The translations under genes and the position numbers were made by a program. From an uncultured Lachnospiraceae bacterium (GTDB taxonomy: Bacteria; Bacillota; Clostridia; Lachnospirales; Lachnospiraceae), in the NCBI GenBank assembly GCA_900315495.1, contig OMZJ01000032.1:1-35980 (forward strand): DNA of 35,980 nt, written 5' to 3'. Under the pieces are notes generated by a model. That model saw only the letters and a list, made by a program, of their open reading frames with translations, had not been told where the DNA came from and did not search any database. Below, in pieces: positions 16,242 through 24,983 of this stretch (positions are counted from its first letter, which is position 1; the number at the start of each line of letters is the position of its first letter).

Positions 16242-17561
16242 ATGCTTTTGAAATTTGTTACAAAAAACTACAAATCATTCGCAGATAAAGCTGTTTTTTC
16301 CATGACTCCGGCGCCGAGACAGACGGGCCTGGATTACAGTGTCCTGAAAGCGCAGGCAGGTTCCCAGGTATATAAGGGGCTCTGTGCTGCAGTCATATAC
16401 GGGCCGAATGCTTCCGGAAAAACGAACCTGATCGGGGCAATGGATACCTTCAAATCAATTGTACTTCGGGGAAACGTCAGGGATGCAGAGCAGTCGGGCA
16501 TGAATGCGGCGGGGGCAGCACTTGAAATGGTCCCGAATTGTAATGAGGCTCCGGCTCCGACAGAGTTTTCCATCTCTTTTATCGACGGGACGCTGGCTGT
16601 GGAATACTCGCTGACGATTGATCTTGGCCCGTTTATGGCACCGGATTACAACAGAAAGATCCTGCGGGAGGAACTTCTGGTGAACAGAAAACAGGTGTTC
16701 CTCAGGGATGATACGCTGACAGTTGACCTTCCGTCTGTGATCAGGCCTTATTTGAATAAGGGCATGAAACGGAAATCGCCCAAAACGCTGGAGATCGCAA
16801 AAAGCAGTTTGTCCGACACAGAATTATTTTTAAATAATGGTTTTAAAACCATTTATGCGCAGGATCTGGTGAAGAAGATCCTTGACTGGCTGACCAATCG
16901 ATTCATCGTGATCTATCGATCAGATGATATCCGGCTGGTACGCAGATTTTCAGATCCGAAGAAAAATTCTATTTATGTCGAAGAAACGCTGACAAAGGCG
17001 GCGCGTGCGTTCGGAATCACATCAAACGCCCTGGGCTACCGGGTAAACAAGGAGAGTGACGGCGAAGACGCCCTTCTGTACTCAATTTTCGAAGATAAAA
17101 AGCTAATGATTCCGGCCGAATTGTTTGAATCTTTCGGAACAATCCGTTTTATCAATGAATTCCCACTGGTGATCAATGCGCTGGTCAATGGTGGTACTCT
17201 GATCATGGATGAATTTGACGCCTCGATTCATCCGATGGCATTGATGAATATCATCAATATTTTCCACAATGATGAAATCAATACCAGAAATGCACAGCTT
17301 GTGTTTAACACACAAAACCCGATTTTTCTGGATTCATCCTTGTTCCGCCGAGATGAGATCAAGTTTGTGGAAAGGGATGAAAACACCGGAAGGAGCACGC
17401 ATTATTCCCTTTCTGATTTCAAGACATCTGACGGGATTCGCAAAGGGGAGGATTACATGAAGAATTACTTTGTGAACCGTTATGGTGCGATCAGAAATAT
17501 CGACTTCAGTCCGATCATTGAGCGCATTATGAAAGGTGATGGGGTGAATTCCGATGACTGA
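16242..17561 (+). CDS. AAA_15/ABC-type ATPase (RloA-like)
   Basis: A 439-aa SMC/ABC-like ATPase. The N-terminus MLLKFVTKNYKSFADKAVFSM has the typical F-x-N-Y-K-S-F start; Walker A is GPNASGKT (54-61) and Walker B LIMDEFDASIHP with Asp323-Glu324, followed by the H-loop-like QLVFNTQNP. The ATG at 16242 has GAGAGGTGG upstream; an earlier ATG at 16194 lies inside the promoter region. It overlaps the RloB gene by 8 nt. ATPases of this class paired with a Toprim- or RloB-like partner occur in anti-phage modules, in which the ATPase senses infection and the partner is the effector. That role is inferred from family and pairing. Confidence 0.92.
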   Translation: MLLKFVTKNYKSFADKAVFSMTPAPRQTGLDYSVLKAQAGSQVYKGLCAAVIYGPNASGKTNLIGAMDTFKSIVLRGNVRDAEQSGMNAAGAALEMVPNCNEAPAPTEFSISFIDGTLAVEYSLTIDLGPFMAPDYNRKILREELLVNRKQVFLRDDTLTVDLPSVIRPYLNKGMKRKSPKTLEIAKSSLSDTELFLNNGFKTIYAQDLVKKILDWLTNRFIVIYRSDDIRLVRRFSDPKKNSIYVEETLTKAARAFGITSNALGYRVNKESDGEDALLYSIFEDKKLMIPAELFESFGTIRFINEFPLVINALVNGGTLIMDEFDASIHPMALMNIINIFHNDEINTRNAQLVFNTQNPIFLDSSLFRRDEIKFVERDENTGRSTHYSLSDFKTSDGIRKGEDYMKNYFVNRYGAIRNIDFSPIIERIMKGDGVNSDD

Positions 17562-18237
17562 AAGACTGGAGACGAGGAAGTATACCTTCACTGTAGAGGG
17601 TGAAACAGAAAGCTGGTATTTTGAGTGGCTTCAAAAACAGATCAATAACAGTCCGGAGCGAATTGTAAACGTGAGTATTCAGGCACAGGTTCAGCAGAGC
17701 CCGGCGAAATTTTATAAGAGAACAACAGCAATAGTGACGCCAGTGGTATACCATATCTGTGATGTGGAGAGTAACGAGGAGCGTTTTGTAAAAAAGTTTG
17801 AGGGAATTCTCTCAGAAATGAAGGACGCGAAAAAGCAGAAAGGTATTCGGTACTGCCTGGGATATTCAAACTTCACATTTGAACTCTGGATGATACTGCA
17901 CAAGAGAAACTGCAGCGGGCCGCTTACACAGCGCGGCCAGTATTTGAATCCGATCAATCAGGCCTATAATGAAAAATTTGAGAATCTCGACCAATACAAA
18001 CATGAGGACAATTTTAAGCGGTGCCTTTCTAAATTATGCCTTGATGACGTCAGAAAAGCGATTGATAGAGCTGAAAAAATAACTGAGAGTAATAAAACTA
18101 ACAGTAAGCCGCGGAAAAGTTTCGGATTTACATATTATCGGGACAATCCTTCACTTTCCATTCATACTGCGGTGAAACTGATATTGAAAGAGTGTGGCCT
18201 GCTGTCAGAGGTTAATCCTGGCAAAAACCATTCATAA
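17554..18237 (+). CDS. rloB: RloB-family protein, likely nuclease-type partner
   Basis: A 227-aa protein with RloB family hallmarks: an early EGETESWYF motif (residues 15-23) with Glu15 and Glu17-Thr-Glu19, an acidic CDVES motif (Asp70, Glu72), and SNFTFELWMILH (105-116). RloB genes are named from type I restriction loci and the domain is related to Toprim-like nucleases, in which the acidic residues bind metal. The start overlaps the ATPase stop, implying translational coupling and a complex. Codon use is AT-richer than the neighbouring genes on the right, hinting at transfer. No restriction-modification genes are in the window. Confidence 0.88.
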   Translation: MTERLETRKYTFTVEGETESWYFEWLQKQINNSPERIVNVSIQAQVQQSPAKFYKRTTAIVTPVVYHICDVESNEERFVKKFEGILSEMKDAKKQKGIRYCLGYSNFTFELWMILHKRNCSGPLTQRGQYLNPINQAYNEKFENLDQYKHEDNFKRCLSKLCLDDVRKAIDRAEKITESNKTNSKPRKSFGFTYYRDNPSLSIHTAVKLILKECGLLSEVNPGKNHS

Positions 18238-18330
18238 AATCAGAGTGATGATAGATGGACATTCTTATGATGTGGCATGATGACCAACTCATGTGCTTGT
18301 AAGGCAGTAATCAGCAGGAAAGGAATAGAG

Positions 18331-19404
18331 ATGTCAGAAAAGAATCGGTCAGAACGATCAGAGGTACCGCCGCTTCTGCAGACCATCAGCGGCAGAGCGG
18401 TAACGGACAGGGAAATCTGGGAGAAATACCGCAGGCCGGAGATTCTGTCACTGTATGAGGATCATGTATACGGGCGGAATCTCCTAGACAGCGGGGAGGT
18501 ACACTTTGCAGAGGTGCAGCGGCGCACGCCGGAAATCGGGGAAGGGGAAACGGAAATCACCGTACAGATGTCGGTGAGAGGGGTATCATTCCCCTTCTAT
18601 ATCACTCTCCCGGCGGGAGCGGACAGGAACCATCCGGTTTCCGCCCTGATGTGGCCGGATTTTGCATTCGGCCCGGATCAGGTGACCGGTATCGTCCTGC
18701 GGCAGCATGTTGCGGCGATCCGCTTTCCAGTGAAGGAAGCGGCGGCGGACGGCCCGGAGGCGAAACAGACGGGTCTGTTTACGGTCTGCGATGCGGGAAA
18801 ACCGGACGCATGGGGTGCGATCGGCCTCTGGGCATGGTGCTGCGGGCAGATCCTGGGCTATGCGAAAACCCGGGAAGAACTCCGGCCCGACCGGATTTCG
18901 ATCGCCGGGCATTCGCGGGGCGGGAAGACGGCGCTCTGGAGCTTTGCGGAAAATTCGGGATTTCACGCGTGCCTGTCACTGAATTCCGGCTGCGGCGGGG
19001 CATCTCTGTTCCGGCATAAGAACGAACAGTATGAGGATGTGAAGCGCATTACGGAGCGTTTTCCCTACTGGTTTGCCGGAAGACTGTCGGAGTATGCCGA
19101 CCGGGAGGCGTATCTCCCGGTGGACCAGCATATGCTGATTGCGCTGGCGGCGCCGCGGCCGGTCTATGTGGTGAGCGGCACGGAGGATATCTGGTCGGAT
19201 CCGGATGGGGAGCTGGCGTCGGAGGTCCTGGCATCGCCGGTCTGGAGGCTGTACGGCAGGGAAGGCCTGGTCCTTCCGGAGAATCCGGAGCCGGGCAAGG
19301 CGTATGAAAGCGGGCGTGCAGCCTATTTCCGCAGAATCGGCGGCCACATGTTCACGGAGGAGGACTGGGTGCGGTTTATCCGGTTTGCCGGCCGGGAGGA
19401 ATAA
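18331..19404 (+). CDS. CE15-like esterase (glucuronoyl esterase family)
   Basis: A 357-aa alpha/beta hydrolase. The nucleophile elbow is GHSRGGKTALW with Ser195, the typical bacterial CE15 form. It is followed by SLNSGCGGASLF, the conserved LPVDQHMLIALAAPRPVYV, an acidic TEDIWSDP and the catalytic His339 in GGHMFTEEDW. There is no signal peptide, so it would act inside the cell on imported uronate-containing oligosaccharides, unlike secreted fungal members. AGGAAAGGAA precedes the chosen ATG; the longer frame from 18277 has no good site. It neighbours a uronic-acid-type lyase, which fits. Confidence 0.85.
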   Translation: MSEKNRSERSEVPPLLQTISGRAVTDREIWEKYRRPEILSLYEDHVYGRNLLDSGEVHFAEVQRRTPEIGEGETEITVQMSVRGVSFPFYITLPAGADRNHPVSALMWPDFAFGPDQVTGIVLRQHVAAIRFPVKEAAADGPEAKQTGLFTVCDAGKPDAWGAIGLWAWCCGQILGYAKTREELRPDRISIAGHSRGGKTALWSFAENSGFHACLSLNSGCGGASLFRHKNEQYEDVKRITERFPYWFAGRLSEYADREAYLPVDQHMLIALAAPRPVYVVSGTEDIWSDPDGELASEVLASPVWRLYGREGLVLPENPEPGKAYESGRAAYFRRIGGHMFTEEDWVRFIRFAGREE

Positions 19405-19501
19405 CGGAGAGCAGGCCATTCCGTGCATTGCTCAGGGACGTGTGCGGCGGAAGATCCGGCAGAAAGCGTGGAATGGATGATGGACAGAAGCGGAGGAAAA
19501 G

Positions 19502-21838
19502 ATGATTCGGTTTACGGAGGAAGAGATGGACAGAATCCGGGCGAAACAGGCCGATTTCCCGGAGACGCTGCACCGGCTGAAGGCGGGGGTGCAGGAGATC
19601 CTGGATCAGCCGCCTCTGGTGCCGCAGACGGGGATTGCCAACTGGAAATTGTATTATTACTGCCCGGACTGTTCGGTGCGCCTTCTGTTTGACCGCAGCC
19701 AGCCGGAACGGCATGTCTGCCCGCACTGCGGCCGCGTCCTTCAGGGAGAGCCCTATGACAGCGCCTGGTGGGGGATTGTGAATTCGGAGAATGCGCAGGC
19801 CTGCGAGAAGCTCGGCCTCCTCTGGCAGCTGGAGCGGGACCGGAAATATGCGGACCGGGCGCTGGACATCATGACGGCCTATGCGTCGGTTTATGAGAGC
19901 TACGCAGTGCACGGGGATATCCCCTACAATGGCCCGGGCAAGGCAAACGCGCAGACGCTGGACGAGGGGATCTTTCTGCGGCAGATGGCCTCGGCCTTCG
20001 ATATGCTCTCGGATGCGATGACCGGGGAGCAGGCTGCGGCGATCCGTGATCATATGCTCTTGCCGGGGGCGGAATTTCTCATTCCCCGCCGAAAGAATCA
20101 GATGCACAATCACGAGGTAGCCATTGACGCAGCCATCGCGGTGATCGGGATCCTTTTCGGTAAGAACACATATGCGGATTTTGCCGTGAATCAGAAATAC
20201 GGGCTCCGCTATCAGCTGGAGCATGGGATGCAGCCCAACGGGATGTGGTTTGAGGGATCCTTCGGGTATCATTTCTATGCGCTGGAGAATTTCCTGGCCT
20301 TCGAGAAATTTGCACTGCACACGCCGTACAGCATGATTCATCACCCGAATTACCAGAAAATGCTGGGCCTTCTGGCCGATTATCTGGAGCCCGGGGACCG
20401 CATGCCGATGCTGAATGACACCAATTTCGGCCATATGGGCGCAGCCGGGAGGCTGTATGAATTCGCCTGGCGGGAGATCGGCGGGGAGAAGATCCTGTAT
20501 GTGCTGAACGGGCTGACCCGGGAGACCGGCCGCGACAATGCGGAGGCGCTGCTGTACGGGGCGGATGCGCTTCCGGAATCGGGATATGTGCCGGAGAAGA
20601 CGCACATCGAACCGGGAAACGGCTGCAGCATCCTGCATGGCCCGGACGGCAGGTATCTTCTGGTCAAGCATGACCGGTACGGCGGAGAGCACGATCACTA
20701 CGACCGGCTGGATCTGGATTATCTGGCTTACGGCAGAAGGATTTCGCCGGATCTGGGGACCACAGGATACGGCGCGCCGATGCATTACGATTATTACAAG
20801 AATACGGCGACGCATAACACGATCAATATCGGCGGAAAGAATCAGTCTCCGGTGAATGCGCGCCTGACGGATTTCCGGGTGGATCCCGCGGCACGAACCG
20901 TCTGGCTGGACACCCTTGCCGACTGGACGGAACCGTTTGCGATGCCGGATACCTTTACCATCCGGCAGTGGGATGAGAAGGCCTACACGGGCGTCCGGAT
21001 GCGCCGTCAGATTCTGTGGGCGGAGCGGTATTTCATCGAGGTGACCTCCGTGCAGCGCGGTCTGGCTGCACCAGATTCGGAAAAGGATGGCTGTGACACC
21101 GCTGCAGATAAATCTGTGAACTGGGTAATGCATTTCTCCGGCAGGCCGGAATCCGTCCTCCTGCCGGCGGGTGCGGAGCCTCTGGATGCGAAGGAGAGGG
21201 AGAAACGCTTCCCGGAGGGCAGGCTGTCCCTGCAGAAGCCGTGGAAGCATGTGAAGGTGAAGGATGCGTGGCGTCTTCCGGCGCCGGAAGACAAAATCCC
21301 GGTGCCTGCCGGAAATCCGGCAGGGCAGAAAGGTGCCGCATCGGTCCGGGATGATTCGGGCCGGGAGGCCTGTGCCGGCACCGCGCAGTCGGGCGAAGAC
21401 GCTCCGGTCTGGCAGATCAGCTTCCGCGACGGGGACGTCTGTACGGATGTCTTCGGCTGCGGAGCAGGGCAGGAACTGATTTCCGGAACAGGTCCGGACA
21501 ACCCTTCCGTGTCGGATATCAATTATCTGGTGGAACAGGTGCGGGGAAACGGCGCAGAAGCAGTGGATTTCTGCGGCGGAGAGCCGGAGCCGAAGAACGG
21601 CAGCCCGCGGGAGAACAGCACCATTGCAGTCTTTGCCCATGTGTTTGCCAGCCGCCGGAGCACGGAAGCGCCGGTACACGTGCATTTCCGGAGCACGGCC
21701 GGCCGCCTGCGGGTGACGGTGGACCTGCCGGTGGACACGCCGGAAAGTTCTGCGGAAGGTTCCGCCGGTGTACGGCCGGGCGCGCAGGAAAAGGCGGGTG
21801 AGCGGTGCGTTTCGGAATTCGATACCGGTGTCGAATGA
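19502..21838 (+). CDS. Heparinase II/III-family polysaccharide lyase-like protein
   Basis: A 778-aa cytoplasmic protein. Near the N-terminus is a zinc-ribbon-like CPDC...CPHC (Cys54, 57, 73, 76). An alpha/alpha toroid domain follows with QMHNHEVAID and MWFEGSFGYHFYALE, then the heparinase II/III C-terminal beta domain: GGEHDHYDRLDL (His397), PDLGTTGYG and NTATHNTINIGG. These are typical lyase active-site and scaffold motifs, so beta-elimination on uronate-containing oligosaccharides is expected; the specific substrate is not clear. Residues ~590-660 are a Pro/Ala/Gly-rich insertion that looks expanded. GGAGG sits before the ATG. The CE15-like gene is 97 nt upstream, probably the same operon. 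Confidence 0.88.
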   Translation: MIRFTEEEMDRIRAKQADFPETLHRLKAGVQEILDQPPLVPQTGIANWKLYYYCPDCSVRLLFDRSQPERHVCPHCGRVLQGEPYDSAWWGIVNSENAQACEKLGLLWQLERDRKYADRALDIMTAYASVYESYAVHGDIPYNGPGKANAQTLDEGIFLRQMASAFDMLSDAMTGEQAAAIRDHMLLPGAEFLIPRRKNQMHNHEVAIDAAIAVIGILFGKNTYADFAVNQKYGLRYQLEHGMQPNGMWFEGSFGYHFYALENFLAFEKFALHTPYSMIHHPNYQKMLGLLADYLEPGDRMPMLNDTNFGHMGAAGRLYEFAWREIGGEKILYVLNGLTRETGRDNAEALLYGADALPESGYVPEKTHIEPGNGCSILHGPDGRYLLVKHDRYGGEHDHYDRLDLDYLAYGRRISPDLGTTGYGAPMHYDYYKNTATHNTINIGGKNQSPVNARLTDFRVDPAARTVWLDTLADWTEPFAMPDTFTIRQWDEKAYTGVRMRRQILWAERYFIEVTSVQRGLAAPDSEKDGCDTAADKSVNWVMHFSGRPESVLLPAGAEPLDAKEREKRFPEGRLSLQKPWKHVKVKDAWRLPAPEDKIPVPAGNPAGQKGAASVRDDSGREACAGTAQSGEDAPVWQISFRDGDVCTDVFGCGAGQELISGTGPDNPSVSDINYLVEQVRGNGAEAVDFCGGEPEPKNGSPRENSTIAVFAHVFASRRSTEAPVHVHFRSTAGRLRVTVDLPVDTPESSAEGSAGVRPGAQEKAGERCVSEFDTGVE

Positions 21839-21965
21839 TGCAGGGAAACCTGCGGTTATCGTTCGCTGGATGGGATTAGGATCCCAATGTTTTCAATGGA
21901 AGGCTGGAAGATTTGATTGAAACACAGCCGGACAAGGCCGGGCGGCCCGGCGGGAGGGAGAAACA

Positions 21966-22790
21966 GTGAAGAACGATTCCAAGAAACGCACGATATTCTG
22001 TGACCTGCACTGCCACTGCCTTCCGGGTATGGATGACGGGTGCAAAACGCCGGAGGAGTCGATCCGGCTTCTGGCCGAGGAATACCGGCAGGGCTGCAGA
22101 GGGGTGGTTTCCACGTCCCATTACTATCCGCAGGAGTCGATCGCAAGTTTCCTGGACCGCAGGGAGCGGGCGGCGGAGCGCCTGTATCAGGCGCTGGATC
22201 AGATGGAAGCCGCAGGCGGAGTGCCATCGGAGAATTCCGGATCCGGTGGGGCGGAGAACGGCGGATCCGGCGGCCGCAGCTCGGTCCGCATTCCTGCTCT
22301 GACATTCGGGGCGGAGGTCGCTTTCCGGGAGTCCCTGGTCAACGACCCGGAGCTGGAGCGGCTCTGCTTTGGCAAATCCCGGTACCTGCTTCTGGAGATG
22401 CCGTTTGCGCCGTGGACAGAGCGGACGATCCGGGAGGTGGAGGCGATCTCCGGACAGTGGGGCATCCGGCTGATCATTGCCCATATCGAAAGATACCGAA
22501 AATTTGCGGACAGGAAGCTTCTGGAGCGGCTGATGGATTCGGATGCGCTGATCCAGCTGAACGCCGGCAATTTCAGTCATTTCGGCACGGCAGGCACCGC
22601 GGAGCGGCTGATCCGGGAAGGACGGATCCAGGTGCTGGGGACCGACAGCCACAACTGCAGCAGGCGTCCCCCCAACATGGATCAGGCGATTTCGTATCTT
22701 ACGAAGAAGGGTCTGAACCGGGAACTTACGGCTATCATGAAGAACAATAAGAGGATCTTCCTGGAGGCGGTGGAAGTCGCAGATGAGTGA
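21966..22790 (+). CDS. CpsB/YwqE-type PHP-domain tyrosine phosphatase
   Basis: A 274-aa PHP-fold metallophosphatase. The N-terminal metal motif is DLHCHCLPGMDDG (Asp13, His15, His17), followed by TSHYYP, GAEV, IIAHIERY and the C-terminal GTDSHN. Relatives dephosphorylate the tyrosine kinase that controls capsule or exopolysaccharide synthesis, using bound metal ions. The start is GTG, with GGGAGGGAG upstream. A Gly/Ser-rich insert (~85-107) makes it longer than the usual ~250 aa. No kinase or capsule genes are in the window, so its partner must be elsewhere. Confidence 0.9.
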   Translation: MKNDSKKRTIFCDLHCHCLPGMDDGCKTPEESIRLLAEEYRQGCRGVVSTSHYYPQESIASFLDRRERAAERLYQALDQMEAAGGVPSENSGSGGAENGGSGGRSSVRIPALTFGAEVAFRESLVNDPELERLCFGKSRYLLLEMPFAPWTERTIREVEAISGQWGIRLIIAHIERYRKFADRKLLERLMDSDALIQLNAGNFSHFGTAGTAERLIREGRIQVLGTDSHNCSRRPPNMDQAISYLTKKGLNRELTAIMKNNKRIFLEAVEVADE

Positions 22791-22867
22791 GTGCAGAGCC
22801 AGCTGCGCATTGTGATATTCTCCTTCCTTCCGGGAGGCGGCAGAAGCCGCAGATGACGGAATGCAAA
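22761..22867 (+). repeat. Imperfect direct duplication of the PHP gene 3' end
   Basis: CTGGAGGCGG...CGCAGATGA at 22761 recurs as CGGGAGGCGG...CGCAGATGA at 22831, 70 bp apart, with few mismatches over the first ~26 nt and weaker similarity to ~37 nt. The first copy encodes the C-terminal residues and stop; the second is non-coding. Confidence 0.6.
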
Positions 22868-22889
22868 GGCTGTGCGCTTACGCACGGCC
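22868..22889 (-). terminator. Hairpin at the end of the VWA operon
   Basis: GGCTGTGCG and CGCACGGCC (9 bp, one G-U) flank the loop CTTA. The stop of the minus-strand VWA gene sits in the loop. The minus-strand sequence after the stem is CTTTGCATT, only weakly T-rich. It lies between convergent genes and may serve the minus operon. Confidence 0.4.
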
Positions 22890-24821
22890 CCGGCGGAAAT
22901 AATCCCGGAGTACGCCGCTGACGCTGTCCCGGACAGCTTTCATCAGGCGGTCGGGAAGCTCCCGGGTGCGGTTCCCGAGAAAGATGCCCCGGCCGCCGAA
23001 GACATAGTCGAAGGAAGCGCGGGCGGCCGCGTCGTCCGGGGAACCGATCTCAATGGCCTGCACGATGACCTTGCTGCGAACCAGTTCCTCGACGGCTTTT
23101 CTGGCTCTGCCGGGGAAGGAAGATGCGCCGTCGGTGACTTCAAAGACCATCCGGATGCGGCGGCCGGTCTGCAGCTCTCGGAGGGTCTGCGGGGTCAGCG
23201 CCCGGACGAATTCTTCCAGGCAGGCGCCGTCATCGGTGGATCCCAGCGATCCGTCCAGCCGGGAAACGGAGAGAATCCGGTTTGCCTGCCGGCGGAGTCC
23301 GCGGTCGGAAAATGACAGGGTTTCGCGGGAGCCGGTCCCGAACAGGCGGACCTGGGTGCGCACCTCGCAGGGCTCGTGCACGGTCTGTGCGTTTGCCTGC
23401 AGGAAGCCGGCGAAATCCTCCAGCGACAGGAGCACGATGGCCAGGGCCTCCCGGGCGGGGCCGAGCTTCTCGCCGCGCATGGAGCCGGAGCTGTCGATGG
23501 CAAAGCAGATGTCGAGATACCGCGGCAGAACCTGTGTCTGCCGGCGCAGCTCGCTGTCGTCAAAGATGGCCAGATCCCGGTAGTTCTGCCGGCGCTCGGC
23601 CTCCGTGAGGGCGGGCCAGGACCGGATCAGGGTTTCCACGGAGAGGCGTCCCTTCGGCATGTTCGGGATGCGCACGGAGACCTCGCGGGAGGTATCGCCG
23701 ATCAGCATGCGCCAGTATGCCTTCATCTGTTCGCGGGCCGGCCGCACGGCGGCTTCATAATGGGCGAACAGCGCGCGGTCGGCGTCGGTGACGCCGTAGG
23801 AGGAGAGATCGCGCGTGCCATGGAGCAGTTCTCCCACGGCTGCCTCCCGATGCTTTTTCTCGCTGTCCAGCTCCCGGAGCATTTCCTTGAAATTCTCCGC
23901 GGACTGAGCAGCGCTTTTTTTGCGGCGCGCCTCGCGCTTCTGTTCCTGCTCCTGGAGGCTTACGGTGGAGGAGAACGCCATGCGGTCGATGTCCTCCCGG
24001 AACAGCTGCAGAAAAGAGGGCAGGAGGAAGGAGCGGATCATCCGGTCGCGGTCCGCACAGGGGGTATTCCGGAGGGCGCAGAGGGTGAGCTGATCCCGCA
24101 GGAAGGAAAAGCGGTCTGTGCCGAAGACGGGTTCGGCCAGAATCTGCCGGATCCGGGGATTTTCGATTTCCTCCATCCCCCAGAATTCCCGGATCAGAAG
24201 GCAGGGCGCGAGATCGCGGTGCACGCCGGTGGGATCGTCCTCCGCGGGAAACACATCCTCCAGAAGAAGCATGCGCGCGATGTCTGCCTTGACTGCGGGA
24301 TCCTGGTACACTGGCGCCCGCTGCAGCACGCAGAGCATGGAAGCCCAGGTGTCGCAGTCCTCCAGAAAGGACAGGATTTCGTTCTGCATATAGAAAAAGA
24401 CGTTGTCCGGCTGGTACGCGCGGTCTCCGGACAGGCCGGCGGCCCGGACGCGGTCCAGAAAGACGCCGGTGAGTTCCTCTGCCTCCGGGCGGAATGTCTC
24501 CGGACGATTCAGATAGTCCTCCGGACAGCGCTCGAAATCGGGATAGAGCGCCAGAACGGTATAGAGGTGGAAGAGAAAGCGGTTTTCGGAAAAGGGCTGG
24601 CTCTCGAAGAAAGAGAGCGGGATCAGCACTTTTTTCTCCCGCGGCCGCAGGAGAAAGCGCTCTGACTCCTCATCAATGAGATAGGTCAGGCGCTCATCGC
24701 CGGAGAAGAGGGTGAGCATGTCGCGGGAGGCATTCAGCAGGGCCTCGTACTGCTTCTTTCGCGCTGCCCGGTCCTCCCCGGGATTCGATGCGGTGATTTC
24801 GGAATTCTCTGCGTTTGTCAT
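22878..24821 (-). CDS. VWA-domain protein, ViaA/CoxE-like
   Basis: A 647-aa cytoplasmic protein. The first ~430 residues are mostly helical and charged, with a coiled-coil-like stretch near 285-330. The C-terminal VWA domain begins at LDICFAIDSSGSMRG; its MIDAS metal site is complete: D443-S-S-G-S447, Thr529 in GSTDDG, and Asp564 in VTDGAS. This layout resembles ViaA and CoxE, partners of MoxR ATPases that deliver the ATPase to a target or help insert metals or cofactors. It is the third gene of the minus-strand operon. A modest AGGAA lies upstream of the ATG. The target is unknown. Confidence 0.88.
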   Translation of the reverse strand: MTNAENSEITASNPGEDRAARKKQYEALLNASRDMLTLFSGDERLTYLIDEESERFLLRPREKKVLIPLSFFESQPFSENRFLFHLYTVLALYPDFERCPEDYLNRPETFRPEAEELTGVFLDRVRAAGLSGDRAYQPDNVFFYMQNEILSFLEDCDTWASMLCVLQRAPVYQDPAVKADIARMLLLEDVFPAEDDPTGVHRDLAPCLLIREFWGMEEIENPRIRQILAEPVFGTDRFSFLRDQLTLCALRNTPCADRDRMIRSFLLPSFLQLFREDIDRMAFSSTVSLQEQEQKREARRKKSAAQSAENFKEMLRELDSEKKHREAAVGELLHGTRDLSSYGVTDADRALFAHYEAAVRPAREQMKAYWRMLIGDTSREVSVRIPNMPKGRLSVETLIRSWPALTEAERRQNYRDLAIFDDSELRRQTQVLPRYLDICFAIDSSGSMRGEKLGPAREALAIVLLSLEDFAGFLQANAQTVHEPCEVRTQVRLFGTGSRETLSFSDRGLRRQANRILSVSRLDGSLGSTDDGACLEEFVRALTPQTLRELQTGRRIRMVFEVTDGASSFPGRARKAVEELVRSKVIVQAIEIGSPDDAAARASFDYVFGGRGIFLGNRTRELPDRLMKAVRDSVSGVLRDYFRRGRA

Positions 24822-24983
24822 AGGTTCATTCCTGCCAGTGCATTTTTACTTGACACGTCACGACTGCCGTTTTTTCTCACTTTTGGCGTTTCCTGTCAGC
24901 AATCCATTCGTTCCTGAAATCCTGCTGCCTTTGGAATCATCCGGTCCCGGGAGATCAGTGATCGTGACTTTGATCCGAGAGGT

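Noticed and set aside
19376..21685. 769-aa open frame antisense to the lyase
   Set aside because: Arises from codon bias in a GC-rich gene; the sense frame has clear domains and a ribosome binding site.
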